A stretch of 6,220 nt of DNA from Dehalococcoidales bacterium (GTDB lineage: Bacteria > Chloroflexota > Dehalococcoidia > Dehalococcoidales > UBA5760). Below, one piece after another: positions 5,560-6,220 of this stretch. The stretch spans positions 1 to 6,220 of the forward strand of contig JAQUOC010000080.1 of assembly GCA_028717305.1 (NCBI GenBank), read 5' to 3'. A program made the translations under genes and the position numbers. The notes beneath the pieces are model-generated. The model saw only the letters and a list, made by a program, of their open reading frames with translations. It had not been told where the DNA came from and searched no databases. Positions within the stretch are counted from its first letter, which is position 1. Every line of letters begins with the position of its first letter.

Positions 5560-6220
5560 TTATTCCACCTTGTCCAGCCTGGCAAAGCTGAGCAGGAGCT
5601 TCTTTACCCCGGCTCCGTTGAAAGCGATCGTCACCTCGCTGTCACCGTCAACCGCCCGCAAGCTTACCACCACTCCGTTGCCGAAGACAGGGTGACGGAT
5701 ATGGTCGCCGGCCTTCAGTTCTCCGGTGGGCAGACTGCTCCCGGAATGCGCTATCGGGGTATTCCGGCTCTCCGTTCCCATCCACAGCCCGTCGCCGGAG
5801 ATCAGGTGCCGCGGTATGTCGTTCAGGAAGCGCGAGGGACTGTTCACTGCGCTTTGCCCCATCAAATTACGGCGGAAGGCGCGGACCAGATATACCCTGT
5901 ATCCGGCTCTGGTGATGCCGACATAGCACAGCCGCCGCTCTTCCTCAAGCTGGGCCGGGTCGTCGAGCGATTTGAAGTGGGGCAGGATGCCGTCTTCCAT
6001 CCCGACGATAAAAACCACCGGGAATTCCAGCCCCTTGGCCTGGTGCAGGGTGATCAGGGTCACTGCGGATGGACTGTCATCGAGACCGTCGACATCGGAG
6101 ACCAGGGCTGCCTCTTCCAGGAAGAAGGTCAGACCCTCCCCGGGCTCGAGCTCGCCGTACTGCTGGGCTACCGTGCGCAGCTCCAGTACGTTTTCCCAGC
6201 GCTCCTCTCCGTCCGGCTGT
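5560..6220 (-). CDS. pcrA: UvrD/PcrA-type superfamily 1 DNA helicase, C-terminal fragment (5' end outside window)
   Basis: ATP-driven 3'-5' helicase of repair and replication-conflict resolution. The reading frame is open to the right edge, giving the last 219 residues; the start is outside. The first visible part (EERWENVLEL, FFLEEAALVSDVDGLDD) matches the 2B/2A region of the family. Then come helicase motif V (TLITLHQAKGLEF, about fragment residues 54-66), GMEDGILPH, and motif VI (EERRLCYVGITRA, about 93-105) with the arginine finger. SRFLNDIP follows. A short linker leads to the C-terminal Tudor-like domain (about 170-219: GDHIRHPVFGNGVVVS, VKKLLLSFARLDKVE). In PcrA/UvrD this domain contacts RNA polymerase. 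The presence of this domain supports PcrA/UvrD over Rep. The GTG at 6063 is an internal valine within motif V, not the start. mutL begins 9 nt after the TAA stop. Confidence 0.93.
   Translation of the reverse strand, partial: QPDGEERWENVLELRTVAQQYGELEPGEGLTFFLEEAALVSDVDGLDDSPSAVTLITLHQAKGLEFPVVFIVGMEDGILPHFKSLDDPAQLEEERRLCYVGITRAGYRVYLVRAFRRNLMGQSAVNSPSRFLNDIPRHLISGDGLWMGTESRNTPIAHSGSSLPTGELKAGDHIRHPVFGNGVVVSLRAVDGDSEVTIAFNGAGVKKLLLSFARLDKVE

Noticed and set aside
6061..6063. GTG as the start of a short 167-residue helicase-like protein
   Set aside because: The same frame stays open to the window edge, and the upstream translation (EERWENVLEL, EEAALVSDVDGLDD) is recognisable UvrD/PcrA sequence. 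The GTG is an internal valine in helicase motif V.
1..6220. Mobile element, CRISPR array, tRNA/rRNA, toxin-antitoxin or defence system
   Set aside because: Nearly all sequence is accounted for by seven housekeeping genes. I saw no transposase motifs, flanking inverted repeats, regularly spaced repeats or RNA-gene signatures on either strand.

Overview
The window is ordinary bacterial chromosome of moderately high GC, packed with housekeeping genes. Four gene groups are readable. On the minus strand, at the left, is a riboflavin operon in the order ribD, ribE, ribBA, ribH, with ribH cut by the window edge. On the plus strand is one gene, lepB (signal peptidase I), divergent from ribD. On the minus strand, at the right, a UvrD/PcrA-type helicase gene, cut by the window edge, is followed 9 nt later by mutL.

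All the genes look intact and carry the residues expected of their families. The genes use ATG or GTG starts. Shine-Dalgarno sites range from perfect (ribH) to none that I can see (ribD). The organism is a bacterium without the enterobacterial MutH-type repair layout, because its MutL carries the endonuclease motif. The fused RibBA, the compact ribDE-BA-H order and the PcrA C-terminal domain fit a Firmicutes- or Chloroflexota-like lineage. I lean weakly to Chloroflexota (Dehalococcoidia), but that is an impression, not a demonstrated assignment.

The four rib genes cover almost the whole route from GTP and ribulose 5-phosphate to riboflavin. RibBA makes both starting intermediates, RibD deaminates and reduces the pyrimidine branch, RibH joins the two branches into lumazine, and RibE dismutates lumazine to riboflavin. 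No FMN riboswitch is visible upstream of ribD. The 132-bp gap between ribD and lepB holds a good sigma-70-type promoter for lepB and only a weak candidate for the rib operon.

lepB and mutL converge and overlap by 27 nt. The helicase-mutL pair is a plausible mismatch-repair or recombination unit, since MutL is known to stimulate UvrD helicase in other bacteria. I found no mobile element, CRISPR array, RNA gene or undescribed system. The points worth a second look are small: missing riboswitch control, a 12-bp tandem duplication over the ribBA start, the lepB/mutL overlap, and a few family-motif variants.
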